Source of the DNA: JAHZKN01 sp965250205
GTDB lineage: Bacteria; Pseudomonadota; Alphaproteobacteria; Rhizobiales; Hyphomicrobiaceae
Length of the DNA: 64,000 nucleotides
Reading direction: 5' to 3'
NCBI GenBank assembly: GCA_965250205.1
Contig: CBDFNK010000009.1
Coordinates: 1 to 64,000, forward strand
Shown here: piece after piece, positions 16,800-25,113 of the stretch
Layout of the letters: each line of letters starts with the position of its first letter
Position numbering within the stretch: the stretch's first letter is position 1
Program-made: the position numbers and the translations under genes
The notes under the pieces: generated by a model
The model's database searches: none
Seen by the model: the letters and a program-made list of their open reading frames with translations, nothing else
Told to the model about the DNA's origin: nothing

Positions 16800-18062
16800 T
16801 TAATCGATCTGGCGCATAATGAGTGATGCATTGGTGCCACCAAAGCCAAAGGAATTGGACAACACCGTCGAGATTTTGCGCTGTTTGGAGACGTGCGGTG
16901 CCAGGTCAATCGCCGTTTCAACCGATGGATTATCGAGGTTGAGCGTCGGCGGTACAATGTTGTCGCGCATCGCAAGCAGAGAGAAGATGGCCTCAACTGC
17001 ACCTGCTGCGCCAAGCAAATGGCCAATCGCCGATTTCGTCGACGACATGGCGAGATCGCCAGCCGCATTGCCAAACAGCCGTTCAACTGCTTTCAACTCA
17101 ATCTCATCACCCATCGGCGTTGATGTGCCATGTGCGTTTACGTAGTCGATGTCTGCACCTGAAATGCCAGCGCGCTTCATTGCGTTTTTCATGCAGCGAT
17201 AGGCACCATCACCAGATTCTGATGGTGCTGTAATGTGATAGGCATCGCCTGACATGCCATAACCAATCACTTCACCGTATATTTTGGCCCCACGTGCTTT
17301 TGCGTGTTCAAGTTCTTCGAGAATGACAATGCCGGAGCCTTCACCGATCACAAATCCATCACGATCCTTGTCATAGGGTCGCGACGCTTTTTGTGGATCG
17401 TCATTGAAACCTGTCGACAATGCGCGACACGCAGCAAAACCAGCAAGCGCGATGCGGCAGATGGGGCTCTCTGTCCCGCCCGCAACCATCACATCAGCAT
17501 CATCGAGTGCAATCAAACGTGCCGCATCACCAATCGCATGCGAGCCCGTTGAACAGGCGGTCACAACCGCATGGTTCGGCCCTTTGAGCTGGTGGCGAAT
17601 GGAAACGTAACCAGACGCTAGATTGATTAAGCGTCCTGGAATAAAGAAGGGAGAGACCCGCCGTGGGCCTTTTTCTTTCAGCAGAATGGAGGTGTCGGCA
17701 ATGCCGGAAAGGCCGCCGATGCCTGAGCCAATCAAAACGCCTGCACGTTCCTTTTGTTCATCCGTTTTTGGTTCAAAGCCTGAGTCCGCCATTGCCTGAT
17801 CTGCGGCTGCAAGCGCGTAGACAATAAAGTCATCGACCTTGCGCTGCTCTTTGGGCTCCATCCAGTCGTCAGCATTAAATTCACCGTCTTCTTTTGCGCC
17901 ACGCGGCACGAAACAGCCAATTTGCGATGCGATGTCAGAAACTTCAAATTCTTCGACACGGCGGGCACCGTTAGCGCCTGCAAGCAGGTTGGACCACGAT
18001 GCTTCAACACCGCAGCCTACCGGGGTAACCAATCCCAACCCTGTGACAACGACTCGACGCAT
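16800..18062 (-). CDS. fabF: 3-oxoacyl-ACP synthase II
   Basis: KAS II condenses malonyl-ACP with acyl-ACP in chain elongation. 420 codons. The active-site cysteine lies in VTACSTGSHAIGDA (about residue 168), with the two catalytic histidines in NAHGTSTPMGD and KSAIGHLLGAAG. It lies downstream of acpP with a gap of about 300 bases, which could allow a separate promoter. Confidence 0.97.
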   Translation of the reverse strand: MRRVVVTGLGLVTPVGCGVEASWSNLLAGANGARRVEEFEVSDIASQIGCFVPRGAKEDGEFNADDWMEPKEQRKVDDFIVYALAAADQAMADSGFEPKTDEQKERAGVLIGSGIGGLSGIADTSILLKEKGPRRVSPFFIPGRLINLASGYVSIRHQLKGPNHAVVTACSTGSHAIGDAARLIALDDADVMVAGGTESPICRIALAGFAACRALSTGFNDDPQKASRPYDKDRDGFVIGEGSGIVILEELEHAKARGAKIYGEVIGYGMSGDAYHITAPSESGDGAYRCMKNAMKRAGISGADIDYVNAHGTSTPMGDEIELKAVERLFGNAAGDLAMSSTKSAIGHLLGAAGAVEAIFSLLAMRDNIVPPTLNLDNPSVETAIDLAPHVSKQRKISTVLSNSFGFGGTNASLIMRQID

Positions 18063-18369
18063 AGCGCACCACCAAAATGTTTCAAATTAAGAGTTGCAAC
18101 CACCCAATTGGATGCCGTCATGGCATTAGGTTCAGATTGCATGTTGACCCCCAGTGACGCTTCTGTGACGCTTCGATTGTTTGACCGTGCATTGGATTTT
18201 GCAACAGCTGGTGATGTTTTGCCCGCAGACTCAAAACCACTCCATCGAAACGAAAGCGGGCGGATGGTAGTTCCACACCGCCTGCAAACGTCACCTCATC
18301 GTATCCGCTCTGGCGTTCTTGTAAAAAGCGCCGCCCGCAATACGAAAATAAACCAGACCATCACAGGGT
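18063..18369. other. Intergenic region between acpP and fabF
   Basis: 307 bases with no coding signal on either strand and no clear terminator. Short frames that cross it are shadows of fabF. It may hold a fabF promoter, but I see no convincing pair of promoter boxes. Confidence 0.4.
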
Positions 18370-18615
18370 TTAAGCTGCCGATGAGCCGTTCTTTTCGAGG
18401 AATTTCACAGCATCGCCCACCGTTAGGATGTGCTCTGCAGCGTCGTCTGGAATTTCACAGCCAAACTCTTCCTCAAACGCCATCACAAGCTCGACGGTGT
18501 CTAAGCTATCAGCGCCAAGATCATCAATGAAGCTGGCATTGCCGGTCACTTTTTCGGCTTCCACTCCAAGATGCTCAACTACAATCTTCTTTACGCGCTC
18601 CGCGACATCGCTCAT
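18370..18615 (-). CDS. acpP: Acyl carrier protein
   Basis: The small acidic carrier whose serine holds the phosphopantetheine arm during fatty acid synthesis. 81 codons, with the attachment site GADSLDTVELVMAFEEEF (Ser about residue 39). It lies between fabG and fabF with long spacers on both sides, consistent with acpP being strongly and partly independently transcribed in many bacteria. Confidence 0.97.
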   Translation of the reverse strand: MSDVAERVKKIVVEHLGVEAEKVTGNASFIDDLGADSLDTVELVMAFEEEFGCEIPDDAAEHILTVGDAVKFLEKNGSSAA

Positions 18616-18960
18616 CGTTCTTCCTTTAGTCTATCACTTTAATACTTGGTTTCGATATGGGCCCAATGTGGGACCGGTTGCAAGGCTTTCCTACCCCATT
18701 TTCTGCCGGAAACCCTGCACAACGCTCGTTGCTCTGGTGGGTCTCCTCGATCGTCGGCACCGTGTTCAATCGGCTGACCCTTGACTGTATCAGACATCGC
18801 GGTCAAGCGCGTTCCGTTGGATAGGGCTTTTTACGCGGCTATGCAGCAAAAAACGAGGCTCGTTAACACGTTTCTCTGGGGTTGGCCAGGGCCCCTTGAT
18901 CCACCTCAAACTCCTCAAAACCGGTCATCCGAGCCGATGACGCGGCCTTGGAACAAGGCC
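18616..18960. other. Intergenic region between fabG and acpP
   Basis: 345 bases with no gene. On the minus strand this is the leader of acpP and probably holds its own promoter. I find no confident boxes, and no strong hairpin with a T tract after fabG. Confidence 0.4.
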
Positions 18961-19704
18961 TTAGACCATAGCCATCCCGCCATTGATGTGTAGGGTCTGG
19001 CCGGTGACGTATCCAGCCGAATCGCTCGCCAAGAAAACGGTGCCAGCTGCAATATCATCAGGTTTTCCGAAGCGCTGGGCTGGAATATGCTGTGAGATTT
19101 CAGCCTTTTGCTTGTCGTTGAGTACGTCGGTCATGGGGGTCGCAATAAAGCCTGGCGCGATGCAATTGGCGGTGATGCCACGGCTTGCTACCTCACGGGC
19201 CAGCGATTTGGTCATGCCGATCATGCCGGCTTTTGAGGCCGCATAGTTGCACTGACCTGGATTGCCTATCACGCCTGAAACGGACGAAATATTGATGATC
19301 CGTCCATAGCCCGACTTGTTTCTCAGCATGGCGCGTGTGGCTGCCCGCATCAGCTTAAATGTCGAGGTCAGATTGACCGCGATAACGTCGTCCCATTGGT
19401 CATCTTTCATGACCATGAACAGATTGTCTTTGGTGAGGCCAGCATTGTTGACCAGGATATCGATCTGCCCCATGGCCTTGACCGCGTTGTCGATCAGTTT
19501 AGCGACATCGTCGGGATTTGCCAGATCGCACGCGACAACATGCGCGCGTTCGCCAAGCTCTTTTGCCAACGACTCTAATTTATCAGCACGGCGTCCAGAC
19601 ACGGTAACCGTCGCCCCAACGCTGTGAAGTTGGCGGGCAATGGCTTCACCAATGCCGCCAGTTGCTCCCGTGACAAGAGCGTGTTTTCCAGTGAGATCAA
19701 ACAT
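18961..19704 (-). CDS. fabG: 3-oxoacyl-ACP reductase
   Basis: An NADPH-dependent SDR enzyme performing the first reduction of the elongation cycle. 247 codons. The cofactor motif TGATGGIGEAIARQL is at residues 13-27, NNAG near 87, and the catalytic Ser, Tyr and Lys lie in ISSVSG and YAASKAGM. The C-terminus GYVTGQTLHINGGMAMV is typical FabG. It follows fabD by 11 bases. Confidence 0.96.
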   Translation of the reverse strand: MFDLTGKHALVTGATGGIGEAIARQLHSVGATVTVSGRRADKLESLAKELGERAHVVACDLANPDDVAKLIDNAVKAMGQIDILVNNAGLTKDNLFMVMKDDQWDDVIAVNLTSTFKLMRAATRAMLRNKSGYGRIINISSVSGVIGNPGQCNYAASKAGMIGMTKSLAREVASRGITANCIAPGFIATPMTDVLNDKQKAEISQHIPAQRFGKPDDIAAGTVFLASDSAGYVTGQTLHINGGMAMV

Positions 19705-19715
19705 AAACTGTCCTC

Positions 19716-20663
19716 TTATGCGTTGAGTTCTGTCAGCGCAGCTTCAATGTCTGCCACGGTTTGCAGACTGCTGGCATTAGCTGATTTTTCGATGCGTTTT
19801 ACCAATCCAGCAAGCACCTTACCGGCACCGAGTTCATAGAAGTCCGTGACGCCGTTGGCTGTCATGTAGGAGACACTTTCACGCCAACGCACGGTTCCCG
19901 TCACCTGCTCAACCAAACTGCGTTTAATTTCACCCGGGTCCGTCAATGGTCCGGCTTTAACATTGGCAATCAACGGTACAACCGGTGCTTTCATGTCGAC
20001 TTCATTGAGGGCTTTGGCCATTGCGTTGGCTGCCGGTTGCATTAATGAACAATGAAACGGTGCAGAAACGGGCAATGGCACCGCGCGGCGCACACCAAAT
20101 TCCTTGCCGATTTCTTGAACCCGATCTATTGCCGCTTTGGAGCCTGAAAGCACGACCTGGCTTGGGTCGTTGTCGTTGGCGATCTGGCAAACGTCACCGC
20201 CAGCAGCCTTGTCGGCAACCTTCTCCGCCACATCACGACCAACACCAAGCAGCGCGGTCATCGCGCCTTTGCCAACAGGTACCGCCTTCTGCATCGCCTG
20301 GCCGCGCAACTTTAACAGCCGTGCAGCATCACCAATTGTGAGCGCGCCAGTGGCTGCGAGGGCTGAATATTCACCAAGTGAATGGCCCGCCACAAAAGAG
20401 ACTTTGTCAGCAATTGAAAAGCCGTGCTCGGTTTCCAAGGCGCGTACCACGGCCATTGAGGCAGCCATCAGGGCTGGCTGGGCATTTTCTGTCAGAGTTA
20501 AGGTTTCAAGTGGTCCGTCCCACATAATCTCAGATAGATTCTGGCCAAGAGCAGCGTCAACTTCATCAAAAACTGCCCGGGCAGCGGGTGAAGCCTCAGC
20601 CAAAGCCTTGCCCATGCCAACCGCCTGGCTACCTTGACCGGGGAAAATGAGGGCACGCGCCAT
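19716..20663 (-). CDS. fabD: Malonyl-CoA:ACP transacylase
   Basis: Loads malonyl groups from CoA onto ACP. 315 codons. The N-terminus FPGQGSQAVGMG and the active-site serine in GHSLGEYSAL (about residue 95) are diagnostic. It is the first gene of the minus-strand fab cluster and diverges from rpsF. Confidence 0.97.
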   Translation of the reverse strand: MARALIFPGQGSQAVGMGKALAEASPAARAVFDEVDAALGQNLSEIMWDGPLETLTLTENAQPALMAASMAVVRALETEHGFSIADKVSFVAGHSLGEYSALAATGALTIGDAARLLKLRGQAMQKAVPVGKGAMTALLGVGRDVAEKVADKAAGGDVCQIANDNDPSQVVLSGSKAAIDRVQEIGKEFGVRRAVPLPVSAPFHCSLMQPAANAMAKALNEVDMKAPVVPLIANVKAGPLTDPGEIKRSLVEQVTGTVRWRESVSYMTANGVTDFYELGAGKVLAGLVKRIEKSANASSLQTVADIEAALTELNA

Positions 20664-21213
20664 TGATAATCCTCATGAAAACAAAAGGGACCACAGTCAG
20701 ATCCTTGGTCGCACCCGGGGCTCCTGGGACACTGAGCATTGGGGTCCCCGGGGCGCGTGATACCTAGATCAAACGCGGATAGACCTTGCTCTAGCCATGC
20801 GGGTGGCCTGCCTGTCAAGGCACGTGCCCACTTCAAAGGCCACGGGCCAACCCTGAGTTGGCCTTTGGCGTCCTGGCCCGCACCTCCTATAATCTGTCCT
20901 GGGGTGCGTGAAGAGGTCTCGCCAGAATACCTTGCAGGAAAGCCAAAATCCCGTATAAAGCGGCCTTCATCCACTTCGGTCGAGGGCTGAAGGGGGCAAC
21001 TGGGATTTGGCACAATGCCTAAGTCATCAGTAGGCCAGCAGATCTGGCCGTTCCCCCGAGTGTCTTCGCTCTTTTGGAAATCCTCGTGGCCTTTCTCGTG
21101 GCCATTAGGGGCTCAGCGCCAAAGTGGGATCATCAATTCAGGGCTCCGGCCCTGCAGCCACGTGCACACATCGGTGCGCGCTTGGTTGAAGTTGAATAGA
21201 AAGGCCAACTGCC
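20664..21213. promoter_or_regulatory. Divergent intergenic region between fabD and rpsF
   Basis: 550 bases between divergent operons. Open frames at 20739-20990 and antisense have no protein-like composition. It must carry the fabD and rpsF promoters and may include the S6 mRNA leader. Part of it (20700-20900) is rich in short GC palindromes around runs of G and C. I could not recognise a specific operator. Confidence 0.4.
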
Positions 21214-21636
21214 ATGCCGCTTTATGAGCATGTGTTCCTGGTGCGCCAGGACGTCTCAGCGCAACAAGTTGAAGCGCTGACTAAAGAATTCTCTGACATC
21301 ATTACTGAAGCTGGCGGCAAAGTCTCCAAATCTGAGTATTGGGGTCTGAAGTCGCTTGTCTACAAAATCAAAAAGAACCGCAAAGCGCACTACACTTTAC
21401 TCAATCTCGAATCGGCGCCTGATGCGGTTGCCGAAATGGAACGACGCATGAGCTTGGCGACAGACGTTATCCGTCACATGACCTTGAAAGTCGACGAGCA
21501 CGAAACAGAACCGTCTGCCATGATGCGCAAATCAGACCGCGATGATCGCGGTGGCCGGGGCGGTCCACGTGGCGGTCGCGGTGGCGATCGTGACCGCGGT
21601 GACCGCGGTGACCGTGGACCTCGTCGCGATTCCTAA
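21214..21636 (+). CDS. rpsF: 30S ribosomal protein S6
   Basis: 140 codons. The S6 fold begins MPLYEHVFLVRQDVS; the S18-contact region is SEYWGLKSLVYKIKKNRKAHY. The tail after residue 110 is an Arg/Gly/Asp-rich low-complexity run (DRGDRGDRG), as in many alphaproteobacterial S6 proteins. It heads the rpsF-rpsR-DUF2232-rplI cluster. Confidence 0.97.
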   Translation: MPLYEHVFLVRQDVSAQQVEALTKEFSDIITEAGGKVSKSEYWGLKSLVYKIKKNRKAHYTLLNLESAPDAVAEMERRMSLATDVIRHMTLKVDEHETEPSAMMRKSDRDDRGGRGGPRGGRGGDRDRGDRGDRGPRRDS

Positions 21637-21659
21637 GAGATTTACTGGAGACTTTCGTT

Positions 21660-21905
21660 ATGGCTATGACCCAAATTGCAGCACGCCGCCCTTTCCATCG
21701 CCGCCGCAAAACCTGTCCGTTTTCCTCCGATCAATCGCCAAAGATTGACTACAAGGACGTCCGCCTTCTCGGCCGTTATGTGTCTGAGCGTGGCAAGATC
21801 GTACCAAGCCGTATCACTGCTGTTTCAGCCAAGAAACAACGTGAATTGGCGCGTGCCATTAAGCGCGCACGCTTCCTCGGCCTTCTGCCGTATGTGATCC
21901 AGTAG
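21660..21905 (+). CDS. rpsR: 30S ribosomal protein S18
   Basis: 81 codons; the basic, Arg/Lys-rich S18 with IDYKDVRLLGRYVSERGKI and the C-terminal KRARFLGLLPYV. It binds as a heterodimer with S6 at the 30S platform. TGGAG lies about 10 bases before the ATG, and the gap to rpsF is 23 bases. Confidence 0.97.
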   Translation: MAMTQIAARRPFHRRRKTCPFSSDQSPKIDYKDVRLLGRYVSERGKIVPSRITAVSAKKQRELARAIKRARFLGLLPYVIQ

Positions 21906-22038
21906 ATCGCAACACAACGTTTGTGCGCTGCTCATGAGACGATGAATTGAGCAGCAAAAATTGAACTTCAGGTTGGGAGTGGAACAGCCGATAGCTGCTT
22001 CCCTCTCTAACCGCGATGATCGCGGGACAGCTCACCCA

Positions 22039-23049
22039 ATGCCTCAAAATTGGCTCATCGGATTAGCTGCTGGCCTTTTGTCAGCGCTGGTGTTTGTGTC
22101 AGCAAACACCGGCCCCGTGCCTGTACGGGCCCTCCTTTTTGCGCTGACGCCATTGGCAATTGCTTTGGCAGGTCTTGGCTGGGGCTGGCGTACCGGCGTT
22201 GTTGCTGGCGTGACGGGCACCGTTACTCTTGGGGTGCTCTCAACCAATCCCATTTTTACCTCCGTGTTCGCTTTGACCCAGGCGTTGCCGATGGCGACGC
22301 TGGTCTATTTGGCGGGGCTATCGCGTCCGGCTGACGAAGGAACTCAGCGACCCATCACGACGACAGCAAATGCACCTTCGGTCGAATGGTATCCGGTGGG
22401 CCGTTTGGTCATTTGGGCGGTTGGTCTCGCGGGTCTGATCGGAGCTGCGCTGATCTTGGCGTTTGGTGTCACAGACCCACAGTTTGTTGGTGAGCTTGAA
22501 AAGAAGCTGGCTGAGACCATCAAATCAAGCATGCCGGAGGTGTCCGGCAGCGCCCCATTGAGCGAAGAAAACATCGCTGCCATTACCAAACTTGCCATTG
22601 CCATGATGCCTGCAGGTGGAGCTATTGCGATGGCGGCCGGTCTGTTGTCGAGCCTTTGGATTGCGGCGCGTGTCACGGACGCCTCAGAACGGCTTGAAAG
22701 ACCGTGGCCGGATCTGGCGGCCATTACCTATCCGACCGGTACAGCCTTCGCGCTGGCGCTTGCGATGGCTGCAACTGTCCTACCCAGTCCAATAGCCATG
22801 CTGGCAACGGCCGCTTTAGGCGCACTGTTGTTTGCCTATCTGCTGCTTGGCCTTGCCGTTGTGCACTACACAGCGCGCGGCACCCCATGGCGACCGTTTG
22901 CGCTTTGGGCACTTTATATCGGCGTGCTGTTTGCCAAGGGCGTTGCGCTCATCATCATTCTGATTGGCATTTCTGAAACATTTCTCAAGCTGCGCTCCAA
23001 ATTTGGCGGCCCGCCCGACACACCTATTAACCCATCTCAACCAACGTAA
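22039..23049 (+). CDS. DUF2232 family membrane protein
   Basis: 336 residues from ATG 22039 (MPQNWLIGLAAG), which puts the first membrane helix at the start; an upstream in-frame ATG at 21961 adds a hydrophilic tail. About eight hydrophobic segments are visible, with a short acidic loop near 150-190. The gene lies between rpsR and rplI, where alphaproteobacteria usually carry a DUF2232 gene. The function of the family is not established. Confidence 0.85.
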   Translation: MPQNWLIGLAAGLLSALVFVSANTGPVPVRALLFALTPLAIALAGLGWGWRTGVVAGVTGTVTLGVLSTNPIFTSVFALTQALPMATLVYLAGLSRPADEGTQRPITTTANAPSVEWYPVGRLVIWAVGLAGLIGAALILAFGVTDPQFVGELEKKLAETIKSSMPEVSGSAPLSEENIAAITKLAIAMMPAGGAIAMAAGLLSSLWIAARVTDASERLERPWPDLAAITYPTGTAFALALAMAATVLPSPIAMLATAALGALLFAYLLLGLAVVHYTARGTPWRPFALWALYIGVLFAKGVALIIILIGISETFLKLRSKFGGPPDTPINPSQPT

Positions 23050-23076
23050 ATTGATGACCTCTAGGAGACATACAAA

Positions 23077-23694
23077 ATGCAAGTTATTCTACTGCAACGG
23101 ATCGGAAAGCTTGGCCAAATGGGCGATGAAGTCACCGTCCGCGATGGCTACGCTCGCAACTTCCTGTTGCCAAAAAACATGGCTCTACGTGCCACGAAAG
23201 AAAATCGCGCGCACTTCGAAACCGAGCGCGCCCAGCTCGAAGCTGTAAACCTGGAACGCAAAACAGAAGCTGACGCCATAGCAGAAAAACTCAATGGCGA
23301 AAGCTTTGTCGTAATCCGTACCGCTGGTGACACCGGCCAGCTTTATGGTTCGGTTTCAACCCGCGACATTGCCCAGGGCGTGACCGACGGTGGCTTTACG
23401 CTCGACCGCAATCAAGTGATTCTCGATCGCCCGATCAAAACACTTGGTCTGCATGAGCTCACCGTTTCGCTACATCCGGAAGTGTCTGTCAAAATCACAT
23501 TGAATGTGGCGCGCTCTGAAGATGAAGCCGAACGCCAGGCCCGTGGTGAAGACGTTACTGTTGTTCAGGAAGAAGAGCTTGAGCTGGAGACGTTCTCTGA
23601 AGACGACGATCATGGTGATAGTGACGGTCACAGCGACGGGGAAAGCGGTGAACAAGCTCCAGCTGAAGCCGAGTCAAAGGTAGACGAGGCCTAG
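23077..23694 (+). CDS. rplI: 50S ribosomal protein L9
   Basis: 205 codons, with AGGAGA 10 bases before the start. The N-domain MQVILLQRIGKLGQMGDEV and the connecting helix are typical; the C-domain ends near ITLNVARSEDEAE. A long acidic tail (Glu/Asp/Ser/His, residues 165-205) is an extension seen in many alphaproteobacterial L9 proteins. It is followed by a hairpin and an inserted IS element. Confidence 0.96.
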   Translation: MQVILLQRIGKLGQMGDEVTVRDGYARNFLLPKNMALRATKENRAHFETERAQLEAVNLERKTEADAIAEKLNGESFVVIRTAGDTGQLYGSVSTRDIAQGVTDGGFTLDRNQVILDRPIKTLGLHELTVSLHPEVSVKITLNVARSEDEAERQARGEDVTVVQEEELELETFSEDDDHGDSDGHSDGESGEQAPAEAESKVDEA

Positions 23695-23767
23695 ATCAAC
23701 CTGCGAAAAGTTGGGTTCGACTTTGAGCAGATAAGTTGATCGCCAATTATGGGATAGAGTCATGAGA

Positions 23768-23820
23768 TAGAGCGTCGAGCTAATAGCTTCAGTGAGCACA
23801 AGAAAACGCTCGACGCTCTA
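23768..23820. repeat. Perfect 13-bp inverted repeat behind rplI
   Basis: TAGAGCGTCGAGC (23768-23780) pairs with 23808-23820 across a 27-base spacer. No T tract follows, because the IS630-type element begins at the next base. It may be a decapitated intergenic repeat or part of an old terminator, and its outer TA is the IS target. Confidence 0.7.
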
Positions 23821-23833
23821 GAGCATTTTCCTA

Positions 23834-24661
23834 TCAACTTGCATCGTATCCTGCGGCCTTGAGATAGTTTTCGCATTCGTTTGCGGTGATTTCACCTAAG
23901 GCCGTGACAATAGCCTTGTTGAGGTCGTCAACAGTTCTGGCAGCGATGCGTTTGAGGGCCGCCTTGAACTTTGAAAATGCCATTTCGATTGGATTGAGGT
24001 CGGGCGAATAAGGCGGCAGCAAGCTAAGTCTTGCACCGGTTTTTTCAATGACTTGTCGCACGCGGGCAGACTTGTGTGCTGGCAGATTGTCCATGACCAC
24101 AATATCGCCTGGCCGTAAGGTTGGTGCGAGCATCTGTTCGACGTAGGCGATAAACGAAGTGCCGTCCATCGGCCCGTCCAACACCATGGGCGCTGTCATT
24201 TGATCGCACCTGAGTGCACCAACAAACGTTGTGGTCTTCCAGTGTCCATGCGGGATGGCACCAAGGCAACGTTTGCCGCGCGGTGCGCGCCCATAACGCC
24301 GTGCCATCTTTGTCGAGGCCCCCGTCTCATCGATAAAGACCAGGCGCTTGGGATCAAGCTGCTTTTGACAGCGTCGCCACATGTCTCGCCGGGCGGCGAC
24401 GTCGGGCCGATCCTGCTCGCTGGCGTGCGCGGTTTTTTTTGTAAGTCTGTTTGTGACGATCGAGAAAACGCCAGATTGTACTGAGCGAAAACCGCACACC
24501 ATGCACGCGCTGTAGATAGCCAGCAATCTCGGCGAGGGTGATATCAACCTGGGCATCAATCTGGCTGAGAATATCGTCGCGAAACGCTTCGATCCGACCC
24601 GATCTCTTGTCGCCGCCTCTAGGGGAAGGGGCGTAGGAGTGGTGCCTACGCCAGCGCCCAA
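23834..24661 (-). CDS. IS630-type transposase, catalytic part (second frame)
   Basis: The DDE domain: VFIDETG (first Asp), DNLPAHK (second Asp) and LNPIEMAFSKFK (Glu), followed by the usual short tail. Translation is likely to enter this frame from the upstream ORF at an A8 run on the minus strand (around 24431-24438); the residues before TKKTAHASEQ are then not made. Moving from the first to the second frame needs a +1 (or -2) shift. An independent start at 24661 is possible but has no clear ribosome binding site. Confidence 0.88.
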   Translation of the reverse strand: MGAGVGTTPTPLPLEAATRDRVGSKRFATIFSARLMPRLISPSPRLLAIYSACMVCGFRSVQSGVFSIVTNRLTKKTAHASEQDRPDVAARRDMWRRCQKQLDPKRLVFIDETGASTKMARRYGRAPRGKRCLGAIPHGHWKTTTFVGALRCDQMTAPMVLDGPMDGTSFIAYVEQMLAPTLRPGDIVVMDNLPAHKSARVRQVIEKTGARLSLLPPYSPDLNPIEMAFSKFKAALKRIAARTVDDLNKAIVTALGEITANECENYLKAAGYDAS

Positions 24662-24782
24662 TCAAACGGACGACGGTTGACGGGGCGACCTGAAAACGTG
24701 TTGCAGCAGCACGGCAGCTCATGCCACCATCAACAGCTTGCACAATACGTCGGCGCAAATCATTGGAAAGGGCTTTCGACAT
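24354..24782 (-). CDS. IS630-type transposase, DNA-binding part (first frame)
   Basis: 142 codons. It has a helix-turn-helix of the homeodomain-like type (LSNDLRRRIVQAVDGG then SCRAAATRFQVAPSTVVRLI) and a second helical domain (DITLAEIAGYLQRVHG) ending at RFLDRHKQTYKK. After the A8 run the frame continues into a basic non-homologous tail, supporting frameshift expression of the full transposase. Confidence 0.85.
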   Translation of the reverse strand: MSKALSNDLRRRIVQAVDGGMSCRAAATRFQVAPSTVVRLIGRWRRHHSYAPSPRGGDKRSGRIEAFRDDILSQIDAQVDITLAEIAGYLQRVHGVRFSLSTIWRFLDRHKQTYKKNRARQRAGSARRRRPARHVATLSKAA

Positions 24783-24912
24783 CAGGGCTGGCCTCCTTCA
24801 CCAGTCCTGATCTTGAATCACTGTTCGCACTGTTTGTGAATCCCAAAAGATTCGTTTTGTTGGGATAATGCTCTAGATACTTCCTGATTGAGGAACGATT
24901 GCACAACCAAAT

Positions 24913-24946
24913 ACCGCCAGGGGATATGCCTCTGGCGGTGTTTTTT
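24913..24946 (+). terminator. Rho-independent terminator before dnaB
   Basis: ACCGCCAG (24913-24920) pairs with CTGGCGGT (24932-24939); one more GG/CC step closes after a mismatch, and six T residues follow (24941-24946). It most likely ended the rpsF-rplI operon before the IS630 element landed in between. Confidence 0.8.
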
Positions 24947-25113
24947 ATGTCCCCTGCCTGCTCCTTGGGCTTGGCACCCAGGCCGTTCAGCCTGAACATA
25001 GGTTGCAAGAGCATCTAAAACGTCTCAAAGCACCCTGTTTTTCAGCCTGTGGACAGCTTGGAAAAGTAGGTCGCCAAAAGCCCAGTGGCCGCGACTCATT
25101 TAGGTCTTGGCCC

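Larger units (their letters stand above)
23821..24873 (-). mobile_element. Complete IS630-family insertion sequence
   Basis: The 1053-bp element is bounded by imperfect terminal inverted repeats: GAGCATTTTCCTATCAA at the left, and the complement of the right end reads GAGCATTATCCCAACAA (14 of 17 bases agree). Each end is flanked by TA (23819-23820 and 24874-24875), the target duplication typical of the IS630/Tc1 group. It carries a two-frame DDE transposase on the minus strand. It lies between rplI and the terminator at 24913, so it is probably recent and tolerated. Confidence 0.88.

Noticed and set aside
22044..23082. Minus-strand frames under DUF2232
   Set aside because: Shadows of a clearly coding plus-strand gene in a conserved order.
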